41,943 nucleotides of DNA from Deltaproteobacteria bacterium (GTDB taxonomy: Bacteria; Desulfobacterota; Desulfarculia; JACQYL01). Each line of letters opens with the position of its first letter. Position 1 is the stretch's first letter. The stretch spans positions 54,007-95,949 of the forward strand of contig JACQYL010000048.1 of NCBI GenBank assembly GCA_016208165.1, in the 5' to 3' direction. Of this stretch, positions 1-8,030 are shown piece after piece. The translations under genes and the position numbers were made by a program. Under the pieces are notes generated by a model. The model worked only from the letters and a program-made list of their open reading frames with translations. It was not told where the DNA came from and did no database searches.

Positions 1-698
1 TAGGGCTCGAGCGCGGGCGTAATCGCATCCGCTTTCAGGAACATCATGGTTTCCAGGGCGTGAGCCGCTTCCACTGCGGAAAGCAACACGTTTTCACCAG
101 GAAAACCAATGGAGGGTTCCTGAAAGAGAAGGGGCAGGGGAAGCTCCAGCAGAGGCGGTACATCGGAAAGCAGAGACATGTCCCGGTCGAACCTCAGTTG
201 CGTTTGCCTGCGGGAAAGCTCGATACAGGTGCTGATATACTCGCGGCCGTGGATCCCGTCCCGAGTCGGACGCACGATCTCCGACATGTCGGTCCAAAGG
301 CTGTCGAAACCTTCTCCTACGAAGGGACCCCGATACCCGGCCCCGGAGACCGGTATTTTACCCGTGTGCGCCTGAAACCAGGTCCTCAGGATAACGTCCG
401 GCTTATAATACCGGTCTCCCAGTCTGCGGTATTCCGGATTGACCACTCTCGAGAAGATGCCTCTGGTGCACTGCTGGATGCAGCGAAAACAGCTTTTGCA
501 CGCATAAAGGTACTCGGGCTCGTCCATGGATCGTTCGTGCAGGCGGTTTTCCTCGAAAATGTCATATACGCAGGCCTTCTTGACGCAGTGGCGGCAACTG
601 CCCGCGCAGTCCTCCCGGAATTCAATGGTGGCGTACTTGCCCACCGGCTTGAAACGAGGCGGAGCCGTTTGCGTGTGAACGTGATATTTCTTCGGCAT
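1..698 (-). CDS. Archaeal-type glutamate synthase-like flavoprotein with N-terminal Fe-S cysteines, partial
   Basis: The frame is open from an ATG at 698 to the window edge (about 232 residues), so the C-terminal part is missing. The N-terminus carries two cysteine clusters, CAGSCRHC followed by CVYD, and CKSCFRCIQQC, as in ferredoxin-type 4Fe-4S domains. Further on, GYRGPFVGEGFDSLW and RPTRDGIHGREYIST resemble the beginning of the FMN-binding glutamate synthase (GltB2-like) domain of archaeal and deltaproteobacterial proteins. By family knowledge such proteins take part in glutamate formation or related flavin/Fe-S electron transfer. The catalytic part is not in the window, so the exact reaction is inferred. 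It lies 224 bp downstream of metF on the same strand, with two strong hairpins between them. No clear ribosome binding site precedes the ATG. Confidence 0.7.
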   Translation of the reverse strand, partial: MPKKYHVHTQTAPPRFKPVGKYATIEFREDCAGSCRHCVKKACVYDIFEENRLHERSMDEPEYLYACKSCFRCIQQCTRGIFSRVVNPEYRRLGDRYYKPDVILRTWFQAHTGKIPVSGAGYRGPFVGEGFDSLWTDMSEIVRPTRDGIHGREYISTCIELSRRQTQLRFDRDMSLLSDVPPLLELPLPLLFQEPSIGFPGENVLLSAVEAAHALETMMFLKADAITPALEP

Positions 699-707
699 GC
701 AATCGTT

Positions 708-743
708 TTCGAGGGGAACCTTTTAAAAAAGGTTCCCCTCGAA
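708..743. repeat. Perfect inverted repeat, 17-bp arms
   Basis: Arms at 708-724 and 727-743 are perfectly complementary and separated by AA. The centre is T4-AA-A4, so either strand could form a hairpin. It lies just upstream of the glutamate synthase-like start and downstream of metF. It could be a terminator or attenuator for the minus-strand transcript or an intergenic repeat; no long U tract follows it. Confidence 0.7.
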
Positions 744-764
744 CTCCCTTCCCAAATCTCTTAA

Positions 765-797
765 GTCCGTTTTGGCCGCGTTGCGGCCAAAACGGAC
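765..797. repeat. Perfect inverted repeat, 15-bp arms
   Basis: Arms 765-779 and 783-797 are perfectly complementary with a 3-nt loop (GTT). The stem is GC-rich at its tip (GGCCGC) and contains TTTT/AAAA in the middle. It stands beside the hairpin at 708-743 in the metF/glutamate synthase gap, making a double stem-loop. A role in termination or mRNA stability is inferred. Confidence 0.7.
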
Positions 798-922
798 AAG
801 TGCACGTGCGAGCTTCCTATAGGGATAGAAGCCAAGGCAACCCCGACATCGAGGTTCCAAGGGGTTCTATAAGGCCATTCAATAAAACCCCGGTATCGGC
901 GATATCAGCAGGAAGTTCGCGT

Positions 923-1855
923 CTAGTCCATCGCAGGGCGCGGGTAAAGACGGGCGCCTTCCACGATTTCTCCGACTTTCTCTTCCCACTCGATGGCCAT
1001 GATGTGGATTCCATGAACGCCTTCGATTTCGCGGAGTTCGGCGATCGTCTCGACGCACATCCGGATGCCTTCACCGGGAACCTCTTTGGCCGGTACGCCC
1101 GCCATCCGTCGGATCACTTTCTCGGGGACGTCCATGCCGGGGACTTTCCCGGCTATATACTTCGCCGCGGACACGGACTTGAGGGGCGTCACACCGGCCA
1201 GGATGTGGACTTTTTCCGTCAAGCCCTGATCGCGGGCCCGTTGCATCCATTCCCGGAAGCGTTCGAGGTTGAATACGCATTGGGTCTGAATGAAGTCCGC
1301 TCCTGCTTCGATCTTCTTGGCCAGCCGCAGCACCCGAAACTCGAACGGGTCGGCAAACGGGTTGGCCGCGGCCCCGATAAACATCTTCGGCGCCGTCTTC
1401 AGTTGAGTTCCGCTCATGTCGTGGCCGTTTTCCCGCATGTCCCGGACGGTTCGGATCAATTGCATGGAATCGATGTCGAATACATTCATGGCGTCGGGCT
1501 GGCTTCCAAAAGACTGATGATCTCCGGACAGACACAACAAGTTTCTTATGCCCAGGGAATAGGCGCCAAAAACATCCGACTGAAGTGCGATTCGGTTTCG
1601 ATCCCGGCAAACCATCTGCATAACCGGCTCGATACCCGCATTCAGGAGATGCACGCACCCGGCGATGCTGGACATCCTCACCACAGCCGTCTGATTATCC
1701 GGCACATTCACGGCGTCCACGTAGCCGTTCAAGACGGCGATCTTCTTCCGTATGGCCTCGACATCCGCACCACGGGGCGGACCGCATTCCGCTGTGACGG
1801 CGAAACTGCCGCCGGCCAGGACGCGCTGGAGACGGGTCGGGGTTTCAGCGCTCAT
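923..1855 (-). CDS. metF: Methylenetetrahydrofolate reductase (MetF family)
   Basis: A 310-residue protein of MetF length. MetF/MTHFR reduces 5,10-methylene-THF to 5-methyl-THF using a flavin; in anaerobes this is a step of the methyl branch of the Wood-Ljungdahl pathway or supplies methionine synthesis. Family-like segments are FAVTAECGPPRG near the N-terminus, VNVPDNQTAVVRMSS, LLCLSGDHQSFGSQPDA, GAAANPFADPFEFR and AGADFIQTQCVFNLERF. The ATG at 1855 was chosen over an upstream-extended frame because GGAGG lies shortly before it and the residues match the family start. Its start overlaps the stop of metV in an ATGA arrangement, indicating translational coupling. With metV and mvhD upstream it probably forms a reductase complex, perhaps receiving electrons through MvhD rather than directly from NAD(P)H (inference). 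Confidence 0.92.
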   Translation of the reverse strand: MSAETPTRLQRVLAGGSFAVTAECGPPRGADVEAIRKKIAVLNGYVDAVNVPDNQTAVVRMSSIAGCVHLLNAGIEPVMQMVCRDRNRIALQSDVFGAYSLGIRNLLCLSGDHQSFGSQPDAMNVFDIDSMQLIRTVRDMRENGHDMSGTQLKTAPKMFIGAAANPFADPFEFRVLRLAKKIEAGADFIQTQCVFNLERFREWMQRARDQGLTEKVHILAGVTPLKSVSAAKYIAGKVPGMDVPEKVIRRMAGVPAKEVPGEGIRMCVETIAELREIEGVHGIHIMAIEWEEKVGEIVEGARLYPRPAMD

Positions 1856-2520
1856 ATGACGTGATCCTCCCTGAGCAGTTTTCGCGGCCCTCCGGCGCTG
1901 CCGGAACGCCAATCCGTAGGAGGAAAGTAGGCCTTCAGGTTGTCGAGTTGTCCCAGCGCGGTCAGCCGATCGATGATGAGTTGCCACGCGCAGTCGGTTT
2001 CCGGGTTCACCTCGCATTTCCCGCTTCGAGAACCCCCGCAGGGACCGTTCAGCAGTTTCTTCGCACACCGGGTGATGGGACAGACGCCGCCGAACACGGC
2101 CAATCGGCAATTACCGCAACCGGAGCATTCTTCCGTGAAGAGACCCTGCTTTTCCAATACGCCGATGAAACCGGTATTGACTCCCGGCAGTACGGGAACG
2201 CGGGCAAACCGGCGGGCTATGGCCTGGACTCCGGCGCCGCACGCGAGAGACAGCACCGCCTGGTTGCGGGCGACGGATGGCGCGGACGTCCCGATAAACT
2301 CATTCTCGCATTGGCGCTCGATGGTGAGTTCCTCGACCGAGATCGGTTTTCTTTCCTTTTTGAACGCAAGACGTAGTGCGGACGCCAAAACCGCCACCTC
2401 ATCTTCTCCGCCTGCGAAACAGGTTTTCACGCAGGTGCCGCAACCCAGGATGAGTAGCCGTTCATACGGCCATACGAGTTTTTTGATTTCCGCAAACGGT
2501 TTCTGCTCTCCTACAATCAT
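1852..2520 (-). CDS. metV: MetV-like methylene-THF reductase C-terminal domain protein
   Basis: A 222-residue cysteine-rich protein. The N-terminus (MIVGEQKPFAEI) matches the usual start of MetV-type proteins, followed by LGCGTCVKTCFAGG. The C-terminal half has ECSGCGNC, GGVCPITRCAKKLLNGPCGG and KCEVNPETDCAW, the zinc/Fe-S cysteine pattern of the MTHFR C-terminal family. In acetogens such as Moorella, MetV partners MetF in the methylene-THF reductase complex. It overlaps the end of mvhD by 59 bp and its TGA overlaps the metF ATG, so all three are likely translated as one operon. The biochemical role here is inferred from family and order. Confidence 0.88.
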   Translation of the reverse strand: MIVGEQKPFAEIKKLVWPYERLLILGCGTCVKTCFAGGEDEVAVLASALRLAFKKERKPISVEELTIERQCENEFIGTSAPSVARNQAVLSLACGAGVQAIARRFARVPVLPGVNTGFIGVLEKQGLFTEECSGCGNCRLAVFGGVCPITRCAKKLLNGPCGGSRSGKCEVNPETDCAWQLIIDRLTALGQLDNLKAYFPPTDWRSGSAGGPRKLLREDHVI

Positions 2521-3001
2521 CCTTCATCTCCGCAAACGTGAGTTCGTATTGGTCCTGGTCCGGACTCTTGGTGATGGACGTGGGTCCGGAAACGCTCGCC
2601 GGGTCGGCGGCGGGATTGGGTCCCAATTCCCGGACCACGGCAACGGTCCGTAGAATCATCTGAAGGGTTTCCGCTTCGTTTCCCGATTCGAGGCTGACCG
2701 CGGACAAACGGTCTCCTTGAATCCCGATCTCATCCAACAGACGCCGGACTCTTTCGATCCGCTTTCTTGCCCGAGTGTTGCCTTCCACAAAGCGGCACTC
2801 TCCTTCCGGGCACATCCGGACAACAACTGCATCCGCTCCGGCTTCGAAAGCCTTTAAGAGGTAGACCTCCTTGGTCATCCCTGAACAGGGCATTTTTACC
2901 GACCGGATTTCGAACGGGTGACCGTTGTCGGTGTTCAGGAACTCCATGTCTTCTAATGCGTTGATGCAGTGAAAAATCGTAATCCTCGGTATCCAATCCA
3001 T
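2462..3001 (-). CDS. mvhD: MvhD/FlpD-family hydrogenase iron-sulfur subunit
   Basis: A 179-residue protein with the MvhD/FlpD pattern: CINALEDME, VKMPCSGMTKEVYLLKAFEAGADAVVVRMC and PEGECRFVEGN. This family binds a 2Fe-2S cluster and passes electrons between heterodisulfide-reductase-type flavoproteins (HdrA) and a hydrogenase or dehydrogenase. No hdrA, hdrB or hdrC gene is nearby, so its partner is unknown. It is the first gene of the mvhD-metV-metF operon. GAGG lies 8 nt before the ATG. The C-terminal tail after about residue 145 is family-atypical and overlaps the metV start. Confidence 0.85.
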   Translation of the reverse strand: MDWIPRITIFHCINALEDMEFLNTDNGHPFEIRSVKMPCSGMTKEVYLLKAFEAGADAVVVRMCPEGECRFVEGNTRARKRIERVRRLLDEIGIQGDRLSAVSLESGNEAETLQMILRTVAVVRELGPNPAADPASVSGPTSITKSPDQDQYELTFAEMKDDCRRAETVCGNQKTRMAV

Positions 3002-3456
3002 GTCATCGCCTCACCATATCGAGGTTTTGAAAAATGTTGTTGCTTATAGTCAATGATAATGAAGGTTGGTGTTCATTCATGTATCGCCTGACTCTGCTGA
3101 ACTTTGTTAATGCACCGTTAAATTTCTATTGATGGAAAATCCTCTGTCACCGTTATCTATGTTCAAGTTGAACCCGAAAGGGCGGGTTTTTCTCGATTTG
3201 TAATAGAACGAAAAAAGGCTCCGGGAAACCATGCGCTTGACCTACGGATCGAAAACGTCGACGGATCGGCATGCTTTCGAAAAGCCGCTTTGATTGAAAC
3301 CCACTCCCCATGGTTGCATAAAGTGCAGGACCATACCAGAGTGACCTTTTCCTGTCAATAAAATGTGTTGAGGGGATTACGCGGAGGGCGTTGGCATTTT
3401 TAGAAAACAAAGGGGCGGTTTTCACGCCGTCCCATACCACTCCGTGAATACATGCG
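3002..3456 (-). other. Intergenic region upstream of the mvhD operon
   Basis: 455 bp between the dehydrogenase stop and mvhD. The part nearest mvhD (about 3010-3150) is AT-rich and should hold the operon promoter, but I found no convincing -35/-10 pair. A weak minus-strand hairpin near 3418-3435 (GGCG stem) followed by T-rich DNA could terminate the dehydrogenase transcript. A 95-codon minus-strand ORF at 3153-3440 has no recognisable features and was not accepted. Confidence 0.4.
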
Positions 3457-4512
3457 TCAGGCGGGTTTGTTTCGTTCGTTCAAGATCCCGGCCGCCTGCC
3501 GGATGTCCTCTTTGATAATTCCCGCGGAGGCTTCGAGGGCTTCTCGAACGTCTTCCACAGGCAACTCGTACACGACTTCGACTCCGTGGGACCCGATTCG
3601 CGCGGGGACACCGAAGCTCATGGAGTCCAGGTTGTCCTCTTCCTTCAAGAGCCCGTATTCGTGCTCGATGATGGCGACCACGGGTTGCACCTCGGGCTGT
3701 CCGGAAATAATACACTGGAGCATCCGGCCCGCGGCTTTCGCAGGTCCGGCGGAAGCGCTCTGTCCCGTTTCGTTCACAAAATGCGTTCCGCCTTTCTTGG
3801 CGTCTTCGATGATGTCCCGGATGACTGCGGGATCGATGCCCTGGGATTCAATGAATACGGGCAAGGGCACCCCGCCGACCGAGAAATAGTTCGGACTGAC
3901 GACCATCGAGTCGCCGTGATCCCCGAATACAATGCCGTGCATATCGTTGCCGGAAAGCCCCAGTTCGAGGGCAATCGAGTGGCAGATGCGTCTCGAGTCC
4001 AGGTTTCCCGCCTGGCCCATCACGTGGCTTTTAGGAAAACCGGTGACCTTGTACGCCACCCATGTCATGCTCGTGACCGGGTTTCCCAGGAACACCAGGA
4101 TCGGGAGATCCTCGGGCGGACAATCCCGGTAGAGGTCACGAACCTGCGTGCACGTCTTGGCAATGACACCCGTGTTGACGGATAGAAGATCCCTTCTCGA
4201 TTGGCCCTCTCCCCGGGGGACGCCCACTCCGAAAAAAATGACGTCGAGTCCGGCCATGTCTTCCACGCGATTGGTGCCGATGATGCGGGGACCACGAAGC
4301 GTGTTGGCCTTGAGGTCGTCAATCCAGGCGCCGGCCCTGTTGTTGTAGGTCCCTTTGGGTCTTCCGTAAAACACGATCTCCTTGCCCAGGCCCTCTTCCA
4401 GCAGATAAAGCACCACGTCCCTGGAAACGTTACCGAATCCCCAGACTCCAATCCGGTCTCTCTCCTTGATGCTCTTTAACGCTTCCCACTCTTTCTCGAG
4501 GTGTCCGTCCAT
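3457..4512 (-). CDS. Malate/lactate dehydrogenase family protein, probably malate dehydrogenase
   Basis: A 351-residue NAD-dependent 2-hydroxyacid dehydrogenase. The N-terminal Rossmann loop is IGVWGFGNVSRDVV (residues 21-34). The mobile loop GVPRGEGQSRRDLL (97-110) carries arginine where malate dehydrogenases have it and lactate dehydrogenases have glutamine, favouring oxaloacetate/malate. Further family residues are GNPV (143-146), the substrate arginine in NLDSRR (170-175) and the catalytic histidine H199 in GDHGDSM. It is longer than typical malate dehydrogenases (about 310 residues), with extra residues at the N-terminus. I prefer ATG 4512 to a GTG one codon upstream because AAGG then lies about 7 nt before the start. 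It follows rubrerythrin on the same strand. Confidence 0.82.
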   Translation of the reverse strand: MDGHLEKEWEALKSIKERDRIGVWGFGNVSRDVVLYLLEEGLGKEIVFYGRPKGTYNNRAGAWIDDLKANTLRGPRIIGTNRVEDMAGLDVIFFGVGVPRGEGQSRRDLLSVNTGVIAKTCTQVRDLYRDCPPEDLPILVFLGNPVTSMTWVAYKVTGFPKSHVMGQAGNLDSRRICHSIALELGLSGNDMHGIVFGDHGDSMVVSPNYFSVGGVPLPVFIESQGIDPAVIRDIIEDAKKGGTHFVNETGQSASAGPAKAAGRMLQCIISGQPEVQPVVAIIEHEYGLLKEEDNLDSMSFGVPARIGSHGVEVVYELPVEDVREALEASAGIIKEDIRQAAGILNERNKPA

Positions 4513-4637
4513 CACTTACCTTCGATTGAGGAAAATGTGAGCCGACGTATCGGTTCGGTTCGATGATGTTGTCCCGCCGCGGATGCGCCGGGACCGGTCC
4601 ATTCATATGCATTGGAAGATTCAAGCAAAATTGGAAT

Positions 4638-5144
4638 CTAGCCCATGCGTTTGAACATTTCCTTTCCCTTGCCGCACGCCGGGCATTTGTCCGGTAGGGT
4701 TCCCTCGACCGTATAACCGCAATATTGGCACAAATAGAGGTCTCCGAGTTCCACGTCCTCTCCCTTTTTGGCGGCCCGAACGGCCTTATCGTACAGTTCC
4801 GCGTGGGCCTTTTCCGCCTCGTTGGCCCAGAAAAACGAAGCCAGCGCGTCGCTGTCGCCGTCGCGTTTGGCCTGATCCATGAACATGGGGTACATGCCGG
4901 TGTATTCGTCCTTCTCCCCTCTCCACGCATCTTCCAGGTTTTCCATGGTGGACTTGACGCCTCCCAGAACCTTCAGATGATTGTGCGCGTGAAAGGTCTC
5001 CGATTCGGCCACGGCACGGAAAAGCCTGGCAATGCCCGGAAGACCGTCTTCTTCAGCCTTCTTGGCGAACGCCAGATAGCGACGGTTGGCTTGTGACTCG
5101 CCGGCAAACGCTTGTTGCAGGTTTTTCGTCGTTTGGTTTCCCAT
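4638..5144 (-). CDS. rbr: Rubrerythrin
   Basis: A 168-residue rubrerythrin. These proteins reduce hydrogen peroxide in the cytoplasm of anaerobes. The N-terminal ferritin-like four-helix domain shows the diiron ligands (E16 in FAGES, ESETFHAH around 48-54, and EAEKAH around 109-114). The C-terminal rubredoxin domain has Cys139/Cys142 (CQYC) and Cys154/Cys157 (CPAC). Length and domain order match classical rubrerythrins. AAGGGAG precedes the ATG at good spacing and a sigma-70-like promoter lies about 60 bp upstream. Confidence 0.95.
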   Translation of the reverse strand: MGNQTTKNLQQAFAGESQANRRYLAFAKKAEEDGLPGIARLFRAVAESETFHAHNHLKVLGGVKSTMENLEDAWRGEKDEYTGMYPMFMDQAKRDGDSDALASFFWANEAEKAHAELYDKAVRAAKKGEDVELGDLYLCQYCGYTVEGTLPDKCPACGKGKEMFKRMG

Positions 5145-5203
5145 GATGTATCTCCCTTGTGATGCAGGTTTTTCATTTACAATCAGTATGTTTGGTTGCC
5201 GAA

Positions 5204-5232
5204 AAAATATCAGACGGGACGGGCAATGTCAA
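5204..5232 (-). promoter_or_regulatory. Sigma-70-like promoter for rubrerythrin
   Basis: On the minus strand a consensus -35 box TTGACA (5232-5227) is separated by 17 bp from TATTTT (5209-5204). It lies 60-88 bp upstream of the rbr ATG and points toward it. No clear PerR operator was seen. Confidence 0.65.
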
Positions 5233-5343
5233 CGCAGCCCCGCGCCGTGAGCAGATGGACCGATGCGTCTCTATTGAAAGAACCGCAGCTCTTTTTCGAA
5301 ATCGGGAGGATATGGGAAATTTCTCGAAAATACGTTCATCGGC

Positions 5344-7566
5344 TTATCCCAGCCCCCCTCTGACAGGGCCGGCCTTTCCAATACCGAGCAGATTGAACAG
5401 GATCTGGAATCGCGATTCATTCTCCTGTTTTTCAAACGAAACCTCGACCCCCCAGCACTGGAACATCATTTGAACTCCCACTCCTGTTTCAATCGTCCTG
5501 TTTCCCTCGAGGGACCGCTTGTTACTTCCAATCAGGAAAAACCATTCCGTGACTTTCAGGCGAACGTAGGCGTTCAATTGCTCGATACGGTCACGTGTGA
5601 ACCGATAATCCAGGCCGAAGGCGTCTCCCCTGTTATCCTTTGCCAAGAGATACGTGTTGAAGGTCCGAAACTCGCTGTCATAGGGATCTAATATCGCGTC
5701 CGAGAGAAGTTGGACGGTGCTCAACGGATACAGTTCCAGCTCGAAATGCAATCCTGAAAACGGATCTCCTTCGTCCTCTTCAAAGTCCGGTTCCTCCCGG
5801 TCTGACTCCGTGATATTGTAGTCCTGGCTGATTTTCAGACGGCAGATGTCCCTGTAAGTCCTCGATCCTTTGGGCAGGTCAAACCGGGCCGTCCAAACGT
5901 TGAGGAAGCCGTACGAAACCCGATTCGAGTTACCGATGTCATCCTCCAAATCGAAATGCGGCGTCTCACCGGATTCGTCCACCGTTCGGTAATCGTATCG
6001 AAGGAAGGGTTTCACCTCGTGTCGAATCCGGCTCATCCCCCAGAAGTCCGCATGGTACACCCTCGAAACAATCGTATTGGCCTCGGCTCCCAGAGTGGCG
6101 TCCCAGCGGGAAGCCGCACCCTCGTCCGCGTCGGCTTCAAGGCGTTCCACGTAATACAGGGTCTCGTTGAAACCGGCGAACGGGGTGAGCACAATGCCGC
6201 CGGGTATCTCATAGGGCAGGGAAACAGCGGGAGCGGCGTTCAGTCGGTGCCCTTTGTTTCCGTCTTCGCTCCAGAAATAGGTGTGCCGGGCATCCAGCCC
6301 GCCGAAAAGAGAAGAATCGAACAGGGGCAGATCCGGTACGGAGAGCATAAGGGCAGGCAACTGTTGGGGCGTGGCGTCCACCGGCTCGCGCACCAGATCC
6401 TGGTAATAAGTCAGGCTCCCGTTCATGCCGACGTTTGTCCAATTTTTCGTCGCCGCGGCTACGGACTTTCTGTGCAAAGCCGTGTCATCTCCCAGATTTC
6501 TATGGAAATCGTTTGAAAAGGCCCGGTCCGAATCCCGGAATCCGCTGAAAGAAGAATTGAATTCTCTCAGAAAATCCTGGTCGCTGGCCAGATCCAGATC
6601 CATTTTCACTTGAACGTCGTAGGGCAGATTCTGGTCGTGTTTGGAGCGTAACCACCATCGGCTTTCATTCGTGCGGGAGAACTGGTCGTCGTAATAGTTG
6701 TCATCTTCCAGTTGATCGTGCAAATAATCGAACTGCACCATTCCCCGGGACTCGTCCGTCTCGAGATAGCGGAACTCGAGACCTTGTTTCAGACCGCGTT
6801 CGTACATGTAGTGCTCGTAGAACGTAGCGTCCGTCTGGTCCGAGATTGCCCAGAAAAAAGGAAGGTCGATTCCCGCACCGCTCCTGCTCGAGTACTCCGG
6901 CCGGGGTATGAGAAAGCCCGTCTGACGGGTGACCTTGGCCGGAAAAATGAAATAAGGCGAATAGAGTACCGGTATATCCTTGATTTCGAAGACCAGGGAC
7001 CGGATCGTAGCGTAACCGTCCACGGTCAAATCGATTTCCCCGCCGCGGAACCGCCAGGCGGGGCAATCTCCGTCGCAGGTAGTGAGAGAGCTGTCAGTAA
7101 GATGGAAACGATTTTCGTCGGTTTTTTCGATGGTTTCCCCTGTGAGGTAGTAATGGCCTTCCCGAATGAAAAGTTTGCCGGCCCGGATCTTGCCCACACG
7201 CCGGCCCAGATCGACCCAGAGATGCTCCCCTCCGGCCATACCCGCGGGAGTCACGATTACAACGTTCCCCTCTGCTTCCGCTTGTTGAAGTTTCTGGTAA
7301 TAAACGACCCGGTCCGCGGTCAGTTCCCGGTCTTCCTGATAGATCCTGACATGGCCCGTTACAGTGATGAGGCCCTGGTCCTGGTCGTATTCGGCTGTGT
7401 CCCCTTTCACGAACCAGGGGCCTTCCCCGAGATCGAAACTGATGTCGGAGAGGGGCTTCACCGGCGCGGCCCACGCCGCCGGAAAGAATAGAAAACAGCA
7501 TGCGGCAACGAAGAAAGCCGGCTTTAGGAATCGCACATTGAACATCTTCGGCCGTGTCGGGCGCAT
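5344..7566 (-). CDS. lptD: LPS-assembly outer-membrane protein LptD
   Basis: About 740 residues. LptD is the outer-membrane beta-barrel that, with LptE, inserts lipopolysaccharide into the outer leaflet. A signal peptide is visible (FFVAACCFLFFPAAWA, cleavage after AWA). It is followed by the periplasmic OstA/LptA-like jellyroll (GDTAEYDQDQGLITVTGHV, LTADRVVYYQ, GVVIVTP-like strands). The long C-terminal region is rich in alternating aromatic/acidic strands as in the barrel (for example YSPYFIFPAKVTRQTGFLIP, a typical LptD segment). The start is uncertain: ATG 7566 and ATG 7545 are both possible, neither with a good ribosome binding site; a TTG further up (7635) is unlikely. Confidence 0.9.
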   Translation of the reverse strand: MRPTRPKMFNVRFLKPAFFVAACCFLFFPAAWAAPVKPLSDISFDLGEGPWFVKGDTAEYDQDQGLITVTGHVRIYQEDRELTADRVVYYQKLQQAEAEGNVVIVTPAGMAGGEHLWVDLGRRVGKIRAGKLFIREGHYYLTGETIEKTDENRFHLTDSSLTTCDGDCPAWRFRGGEIDLTVDGYATIRSLVFEIKDIPVLYSPYFIFPAKVTRQTGFLIPRPEYSSRSGAGIDLPFFWAISDQTDATFYEHYMYERGLKQGLEFRYLETDESRGMVQFDYLHDQLEDDNYYDDQFSRTNESRWWLRSKHDQNLPYDVQVKMDLDLASDQDFLREFNSSFSGFRDSDRAFSNDFHRNLGDDTALHRKSVAAATKNWTNVGMNGSLTYYQDLVREPVDATPQQLPALMLSVPDLPLFDSSLFGGLDARHTYFWSEDGNKGHRLNAAPAVSLPYEIPGGIVLTPFAGFNETLYYVERLEADADEGAASRWDATLGAEANTIVSRVYHADFWGMSRIRHEVKPFLRYDYRTVDESGETPHFDLEDDIGNSNRVSYGFLNVWTARFDLPKGSRTYRDICRLKISQDYNITESDREEPDFEEDEGDPFSGLHFELELYPLSTVQLLSDAILDPYDSEFRTFNTYLLAKDNRGDAFGLDYRFTRDRIEQLNAYVRLKVTEWFFLIGSNKRSLEGNRTIETGVGVQMMFQCWGVEVSFEKQENESRFQILFNLLGIGKAGPVRGGLG

Positions 7567-7896
7567 AATGGAACCGTCATGGGTGCTGAGGAAGTGAGTA
7601 CGCAGGAAACTAGCACACGGTTGGAAACGCGGCAACCGCGAATTGATCCAAATCGTTAACGGATAAAACAGCGTGCGCGCCGATGACTTGTCAGGAAACG
7701 AGAATTCTTTCAGCGAATGGGAGGCCGAGGAAAAGACCGGTCCGGAAAGGCTCGAGGTTATTTCCGGGGAGTATACGGATTCCGCTCCTTACTCTTGCGC
7801 ATGGCCGCGTATATCGGCGAAGTGTATCCGTTCGCGGGATATCAGGAGAGACCCTTAGGAATCCGCTTATGATTGTGTCCTATGGCGGTATCCTGG
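7567..7896. other. Intergenic region upstream of lptD
   Basis: No gene was accepted here. It should contain the lptD promoter, but no good -35/-10 pair was found. A small perfect palindrome (CGCGG-CAA-CCGCG) lies near 7628-7640. Short plus-strand ORFs at 7673-7919 lack ribosome binding sites and protein-like composition. Confidence 0.4.
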
Positions 7897-7936
7897 GGGG
7901 TGGCGCGGACAACAAGTAGTCCGGGCCACCCATCCA
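7897..7936. repeat. Dispersed palindromic intergenic repeat, family A copy 1
   Basis: An imperfect palindrome bounded by GGGTGGC and GCCACCC. Positions 7906-7936 recur as an exact 31-nt inverted copy at 40144-40174. Positions 7897-7913 recur directly (17 of 17 nt) at 40457-40473. This is a REP-like element in a gene-free gap. Confidence 0.75.
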
Positions 7937-7984
7937 CCGTCGACGTCCGAGCGAGTTGACCGCACGGGAGCCGTAGATACAAGT

Positions 7985-8015
7985 TTGGGTCAGCGAGCAC
8001 AGCGGGCGCAACCCA
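7985..8015. repeat. Dispersed palindromic intergenic repeat, family B copy 1
   Basis: An imperfect inverted repeat with outer arms TTGGGT and AACCCA and a GCGAGC-type core. It resembles the two palindromes at 40309-40342 and 40354-40380. It sits just downstream of the last gene of the glycan operon and may act as a transcript end or mRNA stabiliser. Confidence 0.6.
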
Positions 8016-8030
8016 GCATATCCGGCTTGC

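Noticed and set aside
800-1864. Long plus-strand ORF opposite metF
   Set aside because: It is antisense to a clear MetF gene, has no family motifs and arises from codon bias of the true strand.
3153-3440. 95-codon minus-strand ORF between the dehydrogenase and mvhD
   Set aside because: No ribosome binding site, no recognisable motif; left as intergenic.
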